Below, in pieces: positions 7,911 to 15,847 of a stretch of DNA of 64,000 nucleotides (position 1 is its first letter; the number at the start of each line of letters is the position of its first letter). The notes below the pieces were generated by a model. It was given only the letters and a program-made list of their open reading frames with translations, was not told the origin of the DNA and made no database searches. A program made the translations under genes and the position numbers. The stretch comes from an uncultured Roseburia sp. (GTDB lineage Bacteria > Bacillota > Clostridia > Lachnospirales > Lachnospiraceae): NCBI GenBank assembly GCA_910587865.1, contig CAJUNX010000006.1:1-64000 (forward strand), read 5' to 3'.

Positions 7911-9506
7911 ATGAGTGGAATTTTATTTACGGACGGGATCTTTCATTCGGGAAAGAGCGAGGAGGACACGTTTTACTGTATGGCGGTGGAGCACGGGAGG
8001 ATCGTGGGAACGTATCGGTCCAAACCAAAACGGGCAGGGCGATACCGGGAGGTGTCGCTGCACGGCGCGCATGTCTATCCCTGCCTGATCGACGCTCACG
8101 TCCACCTTCTGCACACCATAGCCGCGCAGGCCATGGGGTTTTCCGTCTGCGCCATTACGGAGGACGGCGTAAAGCCGGACTGCCTGGCAGGAGTGGAACA
8201 AAGGATCCGCGATTACGCGGCAGGCCGGAAGAAGGGGGCGATGATCGCCGCCAGCAATTATATCGTATCCGCCGTAAAAGAGCGCAGACTGCCAACAAAG
8301 GAGGAGCTTGACGACTGGGGCGGGGGAAGGCCGGTCGTGGTCTACAATATCGACGGGCACAGCAGCTCGCTTTCCACGGAAATGCTGCGCGCAGCCGGTC
8401 TGGATCCGGCGGGGCACGACGGAATCCTTTCCGGCGAGGCGCATGAGCGGATTCAGGGAAAACTGACGGACATCGTTGCGTCCTCCGTCACACTGCCGGT
8501 TCTGGCGCGCGGGATTGCCGCTTTTCACAACAGATGTGCGGATTACGGGATCGCGCTGGTGGGAGCGCTCGAGGGGAACGGGGATTCCGGGCAGGATGCG
8601 GCGACCGGGCTGATCGTCCGGCTGGCAAGACGGTTTGATGTGGGGATCCGGTTTTATTTTCAGTACATGGATAGAAAAAAGGCGGAGAAGTTTGTAAAAT
8701 ATCAGAAGCATCCGCGGATCGGCGGGTGCGGCGACTGGGAGATGGACGGAGCGGTCGGATCGCACAGCGCGGCGTTTCGCCTGCCGTTTCTGGACACGCG
8801 GCGGACGGCGGACTGCTATTATTCACAGGAGGAGACGGATGAGGCGGTGCGTCTCTTCGACGAAGCGGGCTGGCAGATCGCAAGCCATGCCATCGGCGAT
8901 AAGGCGGTGGAGCGGATCGTCTGCGCGCTGTCGAAAACGACTTCGGGCAGAATGCACCGGATCGAGCACTGTGAATTTGTCACGGAGGAAACGTTGCAGA
9001 AGCTTCTCGCGCTCGGAGGGGAAAGGCTGGCGGTAGTCATGCAGCCGGGGTACGCATGGATGGATCGTCGTTATCTGCACACGTATGAGCAGTTTCTCGA
9101 CCCGGGATGTATGGAGGAGATGCGGCTGCGCAGCTTTTACGACGGCGGCCTGTGCGTCTGCGGCTCGAGCGATTCTCCGGTGCAGGACATGAACCCGTAC
9201 ACGCAGATGCTGGGCATGGTGGATTTTTACCGTCCAGACGAGTCCCTCACCCCGTTCCAGGCGTTCCGGGCCTACACGCTTTATCCCGCGAAGGCCATGG
9301 GGGAGGAGTCGGATTACGGCACGCTGGAGGCGGGGAAGCGAGCGGACTTTTTTACCGCAGCGAGCGATTTCTTCCGGCTGTCGGCGCAGGAAATCGGACA
9401 GTTTCGTCCCGCAGAGACTTATTACGGGGGAAAGCGTTACCGGCGTAAGAGCGGCAGTGTCTCTGAGCTGGTGCGGATGATGTTTAAAAAACCAGAAAAC
9501 GTATAA
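7911..9506 (+). CDS. YtcJ-like metal-dependent amidohydrolase
   Basis: 531 residues from the ATG at 7911, chosen because AGGGGGAGAGGG precedes it and it begins MSGILFTDGIFHSG as the family does; an in-frame upstream ATG lies within the terminator hairpin. The metal-binding HVH of PCLIDAHVHLLHT, the late MHRIEHCEF, SSDSPVQDMNPY and the closing YGTLEAGKRADF segments are those of the Amidohydrolase_3 (YtcJ) family. These cytoplasmic enzymes hydrolyse amide or urea-like bonds, mostly of unknown substrate. It is monocistronic with a terminator directly behind. Confidence 0.8.
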   Translation: MSGILFTDGIFHSGKSEEDTFYCMAVEHGRIVGTYRSKPKRAGRYREVSLHGAHVYPCLIDAHVHLLHTIAAQAMGFSVCAITEDGVKPDCLAGVEQRIRDYAAGRKKGAMIAASNYIVSAVKERRLPTKEELDDWGGGRPVVVYNIDGHSSSLSTEMLRAAGLDPAGHDGILSGEAHERIQGKLTDIVASSVTLPVLARGIAAFHNRCADYGIALVGALEGNGDSGQDAATGLIVRLARRFDVGIRFYFQYMDRKKAEKFVKYQKHPRIGGCGDWEMDGAVGSHSAAFRLPFLDTRRTADCYYSQEETDEAVRLFDEAGWQIASHAIGDKAVERIVCALSKTTSGRMHRIEHCEFVTEETLQKLLALGGERLAVVMQPGYAWMDRRYLHTYEQFLDPGCMEEMRLRSFYDGGLCVCGSSDSPVQDMNPYTQMLGMVDFYRPDESLTPFQAFRAYTLYPAKAMGEESDYGTLEAGKRADFFTAASDFFRLSAQEIGQFRPAETYYGGKRYRRKSGSVSELVRMMFKKPENV

Positions 9507-9515
9507 TCATTTTCG

Positions 9516-9539
9516 GGCGGCGGCGAGCCGCCTTTTTTT
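9516..9539 (+). terminator. Rho-independent terminator of the amidohydrolase gene
   Basis: GGCGGC / GCCGCC stem with a GGCGA loop and seven T residues. Confidence 0.85.
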
Positions 9540-9634
9540 GTGCACAAATCCGTGCAGAGGAAACATGCCGCTGAAGCGGCACACGGGCCGCGCGGCGGGC
9601 AGGGAAGATTTCTTCTTCCTGCTTCATGATCCCT

Positions 9635-9664
9635 GTCATAGAATCAGGTGCCGCATCATAGAAT
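9635..9664 (+). promoter_or_regulatory. Candidate sigma-E (mother-cell) promoter of spoIIIA operon
   Basis: GTCATAG (9635-9641), a 15-base spacer and CATAGAAT (9657-9664) resemble the sigma-E pattern of a -35 with central ATA and a -10 like CATACAAT. It lies about 95 bases before spoIIIAA, and sigma-E is the known regulator of spoIIIA in Bacillus and clostridia. Confidence 0.5.
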
Positions 9665-9758
9665 AGAACATGGCCGGAAAAAGGGCGCCGCGGGAGAAGG
9701 AGATACGGCCTGCGGCAGAGGCACGGAGGGAGGGAAACGCGTGGAGGAAGCACAGAGA

Positions 9759-10685
9759 ATGGAGACGATACGGCAGATTTTTCCGGTCAGAATCCGGGAC
9801 ATGCTCTCCGGCGGCGGATGGCAGAGCGGGCTTGAGGAGATCCGCGTCCGGGTAGGCCGGCCTGTGGAACTGATCTATGACAGCGGGATCCGTCATCTCG
9901 CGGTGCGGGATGGGACAGGCACAGAGGAATGCGTGCGTGCGGGAGTGAGAGAGATTTCCGAGATGTTAAACTATATCAGCAGCTATTCTCTCTACGCCTA
10001 CCGGGAAGAATTAAAGCAGGGATTTATCACGATCGAGGGCGGACACCGGGTCGGACTGGCAGGCGCAGCGGTGCTCTCGGGGGGAAAGCTTACCGGGATC
10101 GGCCCGGTGACGTTCTTAAATATCCGGGTTGCACGCGAGTGTCCGGACTGTGCAAAAGAGGCTGCGGCGTATCTCTGGGAGGCGTCCGGGATCTGCAGCA
10201 CCCTCATTTTTTCCGCGCCGGGAAACGGAAAGACAACGCTGCTGCGCGACTGCATCCGGCAGATTTCGGGCGGGATCTGCGGTCATCCGGGGTTAAAGGT
10301 CGGCGTGGTGGACGAGCGGTCGGAGCTTGCCGCCTGTCACCTCGGAGTCCCGCAGAATGATCTTGGGCCGCGCACGGACGTGCTGGACGGCTGCGGGAAG
10401 CCGGAGGGGATGCGGATGCTGCTGCGGACGATGTCGCCGCAGGTGATCGCGGTGGATGAGCTGGGCGCGGAGGAGGATTTTCAGGCCGTGGAGCAGGCGG
10501 CGTATGCGGGATGCCGGGTGATCGGAACGCTTCACGCGGGTTCGCCGGAGGAACTTTTAGAGAATCCGCACCTGCGCGGATGGATGGAGAGGCGTCTGTT
10601 TCAGCGGTATGTATGGATCAGGCGGGAGACGGACGGAACAAGACGGTTTACGGTTTACGGGCCGAAGATGGAGAAGATATGTTAA
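9759..10685 (+). CDS. spoIIIAA: Stage III sporulation protein AA (secretion-type ATPase)
   Basis: 308 residues from the ATG at 9759, matching the usual length of about 307. A GTG at 9741 with GGAGGGAGGG upstream would add six residues and is an equally good start. Walker A is SAPGNGKTTLLRD and Walker B is VIAVDELGAEED, followed by a sensor-like GTLHAG. This ATPase is thought to power assembly or transport of the SpoIIIA-SpoIIQ channel between mother cell and forespore. It is the first gene of a complete AA-AH operon and overlaps spoIIIAB by 7 bases. Confidence 0.95.
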   Translation: METIRQIFPVRIRDMLSGGGWQSGLEEIRVRVGRPVELIYDSGIRHLAVRDGTGTEECVRAGVREISEMLNYISSYSLYAYREELKQGFITIEGGHRVGLAGAAVLSGGKLTGIGPVTFLNIRVARECPDCAKEAAAYLWEASGICSTLIFSAPGNGKTTLLRDCIRQISGGICGHPGLKVGVVDERSELAACHLGVPQNDLGPRTDVLDGCGKPEGMRMLLRTMSPQVIAVDELGAEEDFQAVEQAAYAGCRVIGTLHAGSPEELLENPHLRGWMERRLFQRYVWIRRETDGTRRFTVYGPKMEKIC

Positions 10686-11197
10686 AACTGCTGGGGAGTA
10701 TTCTGATTATCACTGCGAGTACGGGGATGGCGGCGGCGCTTTACGGCGAGATCGCGGATCATGTAAAGCGGCTGTATGAGCTGCGGAAACTGTTTGTGGA
10801 TATCTCGTACGCGGCATATGAGTCTATGCAGCCGGTGGAGATCCTGCTGGGATGCTTTGTGCGGACGAGGGATGAAAAAATAAACGATATCTGTAAGGAA
10901 ATTGCGGATCAGCTGATCGAGAAAAAGCTGGGACAGGGTGATGTGGTGTGGAGAAACGTGTTTGCAGCGCATCGAAAGGAACTCGGCCTTTCCGCCGAGG
11001 AGGCGGAGGTGATCGAAGGGGCGGGCAGCGCTTTTTTCGGAAAAAGCGTGGACGAAAATAAAAAGCACCTTGCCGTCACGCTGGAACGGCTTGATTTTCT
11101 GATCGGGGCAAAGCAGAGCGGGCAGAAGGAGAAGCAGAGGGTCTGCGGCGCGGTGAGTATTCTCGGCGGGCTGATGATTATTATTCTGCTGATCTGA
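10679..11197 (+). CDS. spoIIIAB: Stage III sporulation protein AB
   Basis: 172 residues from ATG 10679, which overlaps the end of spoIIIAA; GGAG lies just upstream. A membrane helix at the N-terminus (MLKLLGSILIITASTGMAAALY), a helical middle resembling GspF-like inner-membrane platform domains, and a C-terminal helix ending LGGLMIIILLI. It is part of the SpoIIIA complex in the outer forespore membrane. Confidence 0.93.
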   Translation: MLKLLGSILIITASTGMAAALYGEIADHVKRLYELRKLFVDISYAAYESMQPVEILLGCFVRTRDEKINDICKEIADQLIEKKLGQGDVVWRNVFAAHRKELGLSAEEAEVIEGAGSAFFGKSVDENKKHLAVTLERLDFLIGAKQSGQKEKQRVCGAVSILGGLMIIILLI

Positions 11198-11211
11198 GGG
11201 AGGAAGATAAA

Positions 11212-11406
11212 ATGAGCGTAAATTTGATATTTCGGATAGCGGCAGTCGGGATCCTGGTGACGGTGATCAGCCAGGTGTTAAAACACAGCGGAAGGGAGGA
11301 GCATGCCTTTCTGACAAGCCTTGCCGGGCTGATTATCGTGCTGTTCTGGATTATCCCCTATATCTATGAGCTGTTTGAGACCATGCAGACCATGTTTTCG
11401 CTGTAG
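11212..11406 (+). CDS. spoIIIAC: Stage III sporulation protein AC
   Basis: 64 residues with two transmembrane helices (NLIFRIAAVGILVTVISQVL and LAGLIIVLFWIIPYIYELF). Size and pattern match SpoIIIAC. Good ribosome binding site (GAGGGAGGA). Position third in the operon is diagnostic. Confidence 0.93.
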   Translation: MSVNLIFRIAAVGILVTVISQVLKHSGREEHAFLTSLAGLIIVLFWIIPYIYELFETMQTMFSL

Positions 11407-11444
11407 GCAGGAAGGAGAAAAGTACCGGAAGGGGGGAAGGGACG

Positions 11445-11828
11445 GTGGATATAATCCGGATTGCGGTTCTCGGTATCGCGGGTGTGCTGACGGCGATGAT
11501 CCTGCGGAAGGAGAAGGGGGAGTACAGTGTTTTTATCTCAATGGTGGTCTGCATCTGTATGTTCGTCTATATGCTCTCAAAGGTGGAGACTGTACTGGAG
11601 TTTGCGGACCGTCTCTCATCAATGATTATGGTGGACGGCAGATATATCGGGATGGTGATAAAAATGGTTGGAATTACATATGTAGCTGAATTTGCAATCA
11701 ATATCTGTAAGGATGCGGGATATGCGGCGGTTGCAAATCAGATTGAGGTGTTTGCGAAGATCTCGATTCTGGTGGTGAGTATCCCGGTGCTGAATGTTTT
11801 TCTCGAGACGATCGGGAGCTTCCTGTGA
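11445..11828 (+). CDS. spoIIIAD: Stage III sporulation protein AD
   Basis: 127 residues starting at a GTG with GGGGGGAAGGG upstream. It has four hydrophobic segments and the family segment IKMVGITYVAEFAINICKDAGY. Its stop overlaps the GTG start of spoIIIAE by 4 bases (GTGA). Confidence 0.93.
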   Translation: MDIIRIAVLGIAGVLTAMILRKEKGEYSVFISMVVCICMFVYMLSKVETVLEFADRLSSMIMVDGRYIGMVIKMVGITYVAEFAINICKDAGYAAVANQIEVFAKISILVVSIPVLNVFLETIGSFL

Positions 11829-13114
11829 GGGGGCGGGGATGGAGACGCCGGATCCTGATGGTTCTTCTGGGGTGCTTTGCGGCGATGGGAGCCGGCTGTG
11901 TTTTTGCCCGGCCGGCAGCGGCGGCAGTGAGGGAGACGGGGATCCTGCGGCAGCGGGCGGCGGAAACAAAAGACCGGGATACGGGAACCGCGGCAAAGGA
12001 AACAGGGGAATGGGATACGGGTAATACGGCGGAGAAGGAAAAAGAGTATCTGGATCACTGGCTGGGCGAGCTGGATTTTGACGGACTGGATGAGCTGTTA
12101 GAGCGGGAGCTGTTTCCGGAGCAGCGGGAGAAGCTGCGGTTTTCCGGGATCGTGGAATCGTTTCTGACGGAGGGGATGAAAGGATTTGATTACGGCAGCC
12201 TGGCGGACTGGTTTCTGGACATGCTGTTTTATGAGATGGAGACACACCGGAAGCTTTTGGTGACGGCCGTGATGCTCGCAGTGGCGTTTTCGGTGCTGAA
12301 AAATTTCTCCGGCGGTTTTGGTTCTTCGTATATCTCGGAGATCAGCTTTCTGTTTCTTTATTGTGTGCTGGCAGTGCTTCTGATGCAGTCTTTTCTGGCC
12401 TGCGCGGATATCGCGCGTGAAGCACTGACGCAAAGCACGGATTTTATGAAAGCGCTGGTGCCAACGCTCTGTGTGAGCATGGTGTTTTCTGCGGGACCGG
12501 AAAGCTCCGCCGGATTTTACCAGCTGGCCTTTCTGGTGGTTTATCTGGTGCAGTGGCTGTTTTTAAACCTGCTGTTGCCGCTGATCCATATCTACGTCAT
12601 TATGGAGCTGTTCAATCATTTTTTTGAGGATGAAAAGTTCGAAAATCTGACGGAGCTGTTAAAAAACGGGATTGAGTGGGGAATGAAGAGCGCGGGCATT
12701 CTCGTGCTCGGGTTAAATGTGGTGCAGGGGCTGATCTCCCCGGTAAAGGACCGTCTGATGAACGGAACGATAAACCGGGCCGTGTCCATGATTCCGGGAG
12801 TGGGAAGTGTCATAAACGGGGTCGGGGAGATGATCGTCGGATCCGGCATACTGATCAAAAACTGTGTCGGTGCGGCGGCGCTTGTGATTCTTGTGGTGCT
12901 CGGGATGATGCCTGTGATCAAAATACTCGGCATGTCGGTACTTTATAAGCTGGCGGCCGTACTCGTCGAGCCGGTGACGGACAAACGGATTGCCGGGTGT
13001 ATAAAAGGCATGTCGGAGGGCGGTTTTTTATACCTGAAGCTGGTCGCCTACTGTGTGGCGCTTTTGTTTCTGACCGTTGCGCTGACGACGGCGGCATCCG
13101 GATTTTTCGGATGA
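11825..13114 (+). CDS. spoIIIAE: Stage III sporulation protein AE
   Basis: 429 residues, slightly longer than the usual 400 or so. The GTG start overlaps the spoIIIAD stop. A signal-like hydrophobic N-terminus (ILMVLLGCFAAMGAGCVFARPAAAA) and a charged, extracellular linker precede a multi-helix membrane core of about seven helices, with the conserved VSMIPGVGSVINGVGEMIVGS region. It is the largest membrane component of the SpoIIIA channel. Confidence 0.94.
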   Translation: MRGRGWRRRILMVLLGCFAAMGAGCVFARPAAAAVRETGILRQRAAETKDRDTGTAAKETGEWDTGNTAEKEKEYLDHWLGELDFDGLDELLERELFPEQREKLRFSGIVESFLTEGMKGFDYGSLADWFLDMLFYEMETHRKLLVTAVMLAVAFSVLKNFSGGFGSSYISEISFLFLYCVLAVLLMQSFLACADIAREALTQSTDFMKALVPTLCVSMVFSAGPESSAGFYQLAFLVVYLVQWLFLNLLLPLIHIYVIMELFNHFFEDEKFENLTELLKNGIEWGMKSAGILVLGLNVVQGLISPVKDRLMNGTINRAVSMIPGVGSVINGVGEMIVGSGILIKNCVGAAALVILVVLGMMPVIKILGMSVLYKLAAVLVEPVTDKRIAGCIKGMSEGGFLYLKLVAYCVALLFLTVALTTAASGFFG

Positions 13115-13137
13115 CGGCTGAAAGAAGGGGGAAGAGG

Positions 13138-14022
13138 ATGACTGTATATGTAAAAAGCTTTCTTGTGCTGTTTGTGCTTCTGGCGCTGCTGCTGTATCTG
13201 CCGCCCGGGAGACGGCTTCAGAAATATATCCGTTTTTTTGCCGGACTGATTCTGATGATGGGACTGCTGTCGCCGGCGCTGTCTTTCTTTTTTGACAGCG
13301 AGGCGTTTCTCCAGATGATCCGGTACGAGGAGTTCGCGGAAGAGCTTGCGGGGATCTCACGTGACATGGAGCGGATCGAATACGTGGAGGAGGATTATAT
13401 GATCGAACAGTATGAGAGGGCGATCGCGGAGGATGTGATGCAGCTTGCCGGGCAGTACGGATATGAAGCGTCGGATGCGCGGGTACGGCTGACGGGAGCG
13501 TACGAGGTGGCGCAGATCGAGCTGTGGATTTCTAAGGCGGGTGCGGAAAACGAGGGGCAGACGGCCGGGGGAATCGTGATCGGGGAAATCGTGCTGGGGG
13601 GAGAGGAGGCGGATCGTCCGGCACACAAAGAGGGGAACGGGGAGGAAGCAGCAGGCGGGAGTTCAGAGTCCGGCAGGGAGCCGGGAGCCGGCGGAAGTGA
13701 GGCAGGAGGGGGCCCGAAGTCCGGCGAAGATGCGGGAGACAGTGGAAGTGAGGCAGGAGGGGGCCCGAAGTCCGGCGAAGATGCGGGAGACAGTGGAAGT
13801 GAGGCAGGAGGGAGCCCGAAGTCCGGCGAAGATACGGGAGACGGTGGAAACGGAGAGGACTCGTATCCGGACAATGTGCCGGGAGCGCACGGGGAACTGG
13901 TGCGGGAAATCGCGTCATATTACCGGGTGGATCCCTCCGTGGTACGGATATACGGAAGCAGCACGGCACGGGCGGAAGACAGATCACACGCCATATACCG
14001 TGCAGCCGGCGTGCCGGGCTGA
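13138..14022 (+). CDS. spoIIIAF: Stage III sporulation protein AF, with tandem-repeat linker
   Basis: 294 residues from ATG 13138 (AGAAGGGGGAAGAGG upstream). Two N-terminal helices (VYVKSFLVLFVLLALLLYL and IRFFAGLILMMGLLSPALSF) and a ring-forming-type domain follow, ending with the conserved VREIASYYRVDPSVVRIYG. SpoIIIAF is usually about 200 residues; the extra length comes from a Gly/Ser/Glu-rich linker between about residues 150 and 245 that includes three 17-residue tandem repeats. Confidence 0.93.
   Translation: MTVYVKSFLVLFVLLALLLYLPPGRRLQKYIRFFAGLILMMGLLSPALSFFFDSEAFLQMIRYEEFAEELAGISRDMERIEYVEEDYMIEQYERAIAEDVMQLAGQYGYEASDARVRLTGAYEVAQIELWISKAGAENEGQTAGGIVIGEIVLGGEEADRPAHKEGNGEEAAGGSSESGREPGAGGSEAGGGPKSGEDAGDSGSEAGGGPKSGEDAGDSGSEAGGSPKSGEDTGDGGNGEDSYPDNVPGAHGELVREIASYYRVDPSVVRIYGSSTARAEDRSHAIYRAAGVPG
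13693..13845. repeat. Three tandem 51-bp units in spoIIIAF
   Basis: Units 13693-13743, 13744-13794 and 13795-13845 are almost identical, each encoding a 17-residue GSEAGGGPKSGEDAGDS-type segment. The period is a multiple of three, so copy-number change preserves the frame. Confidence 0.92.
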
Positions 14023-14102
14023 CCGGATGACAGACGTATCGGGAGTCCGGATATTCCGGCGGTTCATCCCCGGATTTATACAGATCGAAAGGGGGCAGAA
14101 GA

Positions 14103-14834
14103 TTGGATGTGAAAGGGTGGAAGGACTGGATTGCACAGAAAAAATGGCGGCGGTTAAAAAAGAGCGACTGGATTGTGATCGCACTTACGGGGGTTCTGCT
14201 TCTGGTCATTGCGGCACCGCTGGAAAAAGCGGCTTCGTCGCGAAACGGCGGCAGCGCCGGCGGCTATGCAGGGGGAAATGATGTGCAGGGAACGGATGAG
14301 GAAGGGCAGGCCGGGAAAAAGACATTATACACAGAGTCGGACGGGACACAGTACGGCGGCGAAGGATCCGGATATCGCGCAGGAACCGGCGCCAAAGGCA
14401 CGGCGGCAGGCCGGGATCCGCAGGCGTACGCAGCATATCTTGAGGAACGTTTAGAGGAAGTGCTCTCACAGATGGAAGGCGTGGGCGAGGTGGAGGTTAT
14501 GGTGACGGTTGCGGATGCGGGGGAGACTGTGGTGGAGAAGGATCAGACAGGGCAGACGACTGTCACGGAGGAAAGTGACAGCGCGGGGGGAAGCAGGACG
14601 GTCTCGGATTCGCGGACGCAGGAGCAGACCGTTTATGTGGAGAACGCTCAGGAATCCTGGCCGTTTGTACAAAAGGAAAAACTTCCGAACATCACAGGTG
14701 TGGTTGTGGTGGCGGAAGGAGCGGGAAATCCGTCTGTAATTTCTGAGATTTCGGATTCGGTGATGGCATTATTGCCGGTAGAGGTGCATAGAATTAAGGT
14801 AGTTAAGATGTGTTCCAAGGAGGAATCGACGTGA
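14103..14834 (+). CDS. spoIIIAG: Stage III sporulation protein AG
   Basis: 243 residues; start is TTG at 14103 with AAAGGGGGC 8 bases upstream (a GTG two codons later is possible). One membrane helix (SDWIVIALTGVLLLVIAAPL), a Gly-rich linker, then the ring-forming domain beginning EERLEEVLSQMEGVGEVEVMVTV, which is the family hallmark. In the known system SpoIIIAG forms a large ring in the intermembrane space. It overlaps spoIIIAH by 4 bases (GTGA). Confidence 0.94.
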   Translation: MDVKGWKDWIAQKKWRRLKKSDWIVIALTGVLLLVIAAPLEKAASSRNGGSAGGYAGGNDVQGTDEEGQAGKKTLYTESDGTQYGGEGSGYRAGTGAKGTAAGRDPQAYAAYLEERLEEVLSQMEGVGEVEVMVTVADAGETVVEKDQTGQTTVTEESDSAGGSRTVSDSRTQEQTVYVENAQESWPFVQKEKLPNITGVVVVAEGAGNPSVISEISDSVMALLPVEVHRIKVVKMCSKEEST

Positions 14835-15664
14835 AAAAAATATTTCGGAAAAACCAGCTGGTCATCACAGCGCTGGCACTTATGATTGCGGTAGCAGGCT
14901 ATTTCAGCTACATGAACAACAACATCGAAGATAAAGACATTGCGGCGAGCGCCAATGCGGATAACGCAAACCTGGATTATGAGATCTCGGATGACGCGCT
15001 GATGGAGGGAGAGATTTTTACGGATGAGGGAACCGGTGAGGATCTCGTGGCCGCAGGTGACACACAGACGATGGATACGGCCGACGCGGCAGGAGCGGAG
15101 AACCCGCTTGATATCGCGGATACGACGGGCGCAACGGGAGATACCGCAGATGTCGCGGCAGGAGCGGATACCGCAGGAACCACGGATGTCGCGGCGGATA
15201 CGGCGGTGACGGGAGAGATCGTCGCCGACGCTTCGGGAGCGGAGAGCGTGGAGAATCCCGGAGAAGCCGTACTCACCAGCACATCCGTCGCAAACCTCGA
15301 CTACGCGGCGGAGATGAAGCTGAACCGGGAGCAGGTACGCTCGAAAAACAAGGAGTCGCTATTAGAGATCGTCAACAATACGACGATCGCCGAGGGATTA
15401 AAGCAGGACGCGGTGAACAAGATGATTGCGATGACGGATATCGCGGAGCGGGAAGCCGCGGCGGAGATGCTTTTAGAGGCAAAGGGCTTTACCGATGTGG
15501 TGGTGAGTATCACGGACGACAGCTGCGACGTCGTCTTAAATATGGGCGAGGTGACGGACGCGAAACGCGCGCAGGTCGAGGACATCGTAAAGAGAAAGAC
15601 GAATGTCTCCGCGGAAAATATTATTATCACGCCGATTGTGATTGACAATACGGCGCAGGAGTGA
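14831..15664 (+). CDS. spoIIIAH: Stage III sporulation protein AH
   Basis: 277 residues from GTG 14831 (AAGGAGG 7 bases upstream), preferred over an in-frame ATG at 14810 that lacks a site. One N-terminal membrane helix, a long low-complexity Ala/Asp/Thr linker (about residues 60-140), then the YscJ/FliF-like ring domain (LDYAAEMKLNREQVRSKNKE ... VVSITDDSCDVVL). It docks with SpoIIQ of the forespore in known systems. Last gene of the operon. Confidence 0.95.
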   Translation: MKKIFRKNQLVITALALMIAVAGYFSYMNNNIEDKDIAASANADNANLDYEISDDALMEGEIFTDEGTGEDLVAAGDTQTMDTADAAGAENPLDIADTTGATGDTADVAAGADTAGTTDVAADTAVTGEIVADASGAESVENPGEAVLTSTSVANLDYAAEMKLNREQVRSKNKESLLEIVNNTTIAEGLKQDAVNKMIAMTDIAEREAAAEMLLEAKGFTDVVVSITDDSCDVVLNMGEVTDAKRAQVEDIVKRKTNVSAENIIITPIVIDNTAQE

Positions 15665-15700
15665 GGAATAGAATCACAGTTACATAGAAACAGGGAGCAT

Positions 15701-15738
15701 GTCCCCCGGCTGGTCCGACAGAGAACCGGCCGGGGGAC
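15701..15738 (+). terminator. GC-rich hairpin after spoIIIA operon
   Basis: A 10-bp perfect stem GTCCCCCGGC / GCCGGGGGAC. No strong T-run follows directly, but a T8 tract occurs 50 bases later after a weaker hairpin, so termination of the operon in this gap is likely. Confidence 0.55.
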
Positions 15739-15793
15739 AACGGTTTGATCCGGCAAAAAAGAAGCTTGATACCGGTATGGCGCAGGCTTTTTT

Positions 15794-15822
15794 TTGATGA
15801 TATGATAAAAGCGGCGTATACT
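15794..15822 (+). promoter_or_regulatory. Sigma-A promoter of the sensor kinase/regulator genes
   Basis: TTGATG (15794-15799), 17-base spacer, TATACT (15817-15822), 25 bases before the kinase start. The -35 lies in the T-tract that ends the upstream unit. Confidence 0.65.
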
Positions 15823-15847
15823 GTAAGTAAGAACCGGAGGGCCGGAA

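Noticed and set aside
13693..13845. Regular repeats as a CRISPR array
   Set aside because: Units are contiguous, without unique spacers, and read in frame as protein.
13395..13874. Pro/Ser-rich minus-strand frame of 159 codons over spoIIIAF
   Set aside because: It is the antisense of the Gly/Glu-rich repeat linker; no start signal and the + strand gene is certain.
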